Origin: DATADF01 sp046263155
GTDB taxonomy: Bacteria; Actinomycetota; CADDZG01; WHSQ01
DNA length: 12,762 bases
Assembly (NCBI GenBank): GCA_046263155.1
Contig: JBHELF010000110.1
Location: forward strand, 1-12,762
Direction of reading: 5' to 3'
Shown: piece after piece, positions 12,439-12,762 of the stretch
How the letters are laid out: each line of letters begins with the position of its first letter
Numbering within the stretch: position 1 is the first letter of the stretch
Translations under genes and position numbers: made by a program
Notes under the pieces: model-generated
Seen by the model: the letters and a program-made list of their open reading frames with translations, nothing else
Databases searched by the model: none
Told to the model about the DNA's origin: nothing

Positions 12439-12762
12439 ATGTCAGTGATCAAAGGCTGGCTCGAGAGAATCTCAAGGACCCCCGAAGAGGTCAGGGCGGA
12501 GAGCCTGCGACACTGGCGATCAACTCTTTCAGACACCACCCCCATCGAAGCCATCTCCCCTCGACAACGCTGTCGCGTCGCCGGCGTTATCCAGAACGTG
12601 AGAATCGACCCGCGCGAAGGTACGGGATCCATCGAGGCCACCGTCTTCGACGGCTCCGGCGAGCTCGTAGCCCGCTGGTTGGGCCGGCGGGCTCTCTCAG
12701 GGATCAGATTGGGGACCGGTCTGATCATCGAAGGCGTGACCGGCGTCGGGGACGACGGAGAA
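12439..12762 (+). CDS. OB-fold nucleic-acid-binding protein, N-terminal part
   Basis: A frame of 108 codons begins at ATG 12439 and is still open at the right window edge. Residues 43-108 show the pattern of a small OB-fold: C-R-V-A-G-V-I-x-x-V-R, then a strand E-A-T-V-F-D-G-S-G-E-L, then W-L-G-R-R, and a final strand L-I-I-E-G-V. Small actinobacterial OB-fold proteins of this type are commonly found divergent from or next to paired trkA genes, which fits here. The first 40 residues are helical, with a basic W-L-E-R-I region. The start is the first ATG; a GTG two codons later is possible. It probably binds single-stranded nucleic acid, but no specific role is known. Confidence 0.8.
   Translation, partial: MSVIKGWLERISRTPEEVRAESLRHWRSTLSDTTPIEAISPRQRCRVAGVIQNVRIDPREGTGSIEATVFDGSGELVARWLGRRALSGIRLGTGLIIEGVTGVGDDGE

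Overview
This is a GC-rich, gene-dense bacterial window that most likely comes from an actinobacterium (Actinomycetota), probably an uncultured or deep-branching line. Four things point there. The order topA, then an MFS/thymidylate-kinase fusion, then holB is actinobacterial. The topoisomerase I has four Gly-Arg-aromatic-Gly-Pro-Tyr repeats and a Lys/Arg tail instead of zinc fingers. Two TrkA-type genes lie divergent from a small OB-fold gene. Many starts are GTG, and several genes look leaderless. This placement is inferred from gene content, because no search could be run.

Layout, left to right. (1) Bases 1-209, minus strand: the N-terminus of a secreted subtilisin-like protease, cut by the window edge. 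(2) Bases 381-1445, plus strand: three small genes of unknown function (membrane protein, exported or lipoprotein-like protein, 79-residue cytosolic protein). (3) Bases 1461-2044, minus: a PIN-domain toxin with its overlapping antitoxin. (4) Bases 2144-2669, minus: a DUF3024 protein and tRNA-Thr(CGT); a damaged copy of the tRNA 3' end lies inside the 5' end of the DUF3024 reading frame. (5) Bases 2820-3725, minus: a secreted protein with nine RTX-like nonapeptides followed by four exact 36-residue thrombospondin type 3 repeats. (6) Bases 3789-9595, minus: a DNA replication operon, topA (GTG start at 9595) then MFS-Tmk then holB, behind a good sigma-70-type promoter at 9675-9704. (7) Bases 9779-10423, plus: a DedA-family membrane protein. 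(8) Bases 10488-12378, minus: two TrkA/RCK proteins and an HD-domain hydrolase, all with overlapping start and stop codons. (9) Bases 12439 to the end, plus: an OB-fold protein, open at the window edge.

How the genes work together. The topA operon joins supercoiling control, dTTP supply and the polymerase III clamp loader. The overlapping trkA-trkA-HD genes look like a K+-responsive regulatory unit that has lost, or never had, an adjacent transporter gene. The left third is accessory in character: a toxin-antitoxin pair, a tRNA with a partial duplicate, orphan small genes and secreted proteins.

I did not find a clearly new multi-gene system. The best leads are the tRNA-end duplication beside DUF3024, the RTX/TSP3 chimaera, the HD hydrolase coupled to TrkA proteins, and the membrane-fused thymidylate kinase. 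No stretch over about 300 bases lacks a gene.
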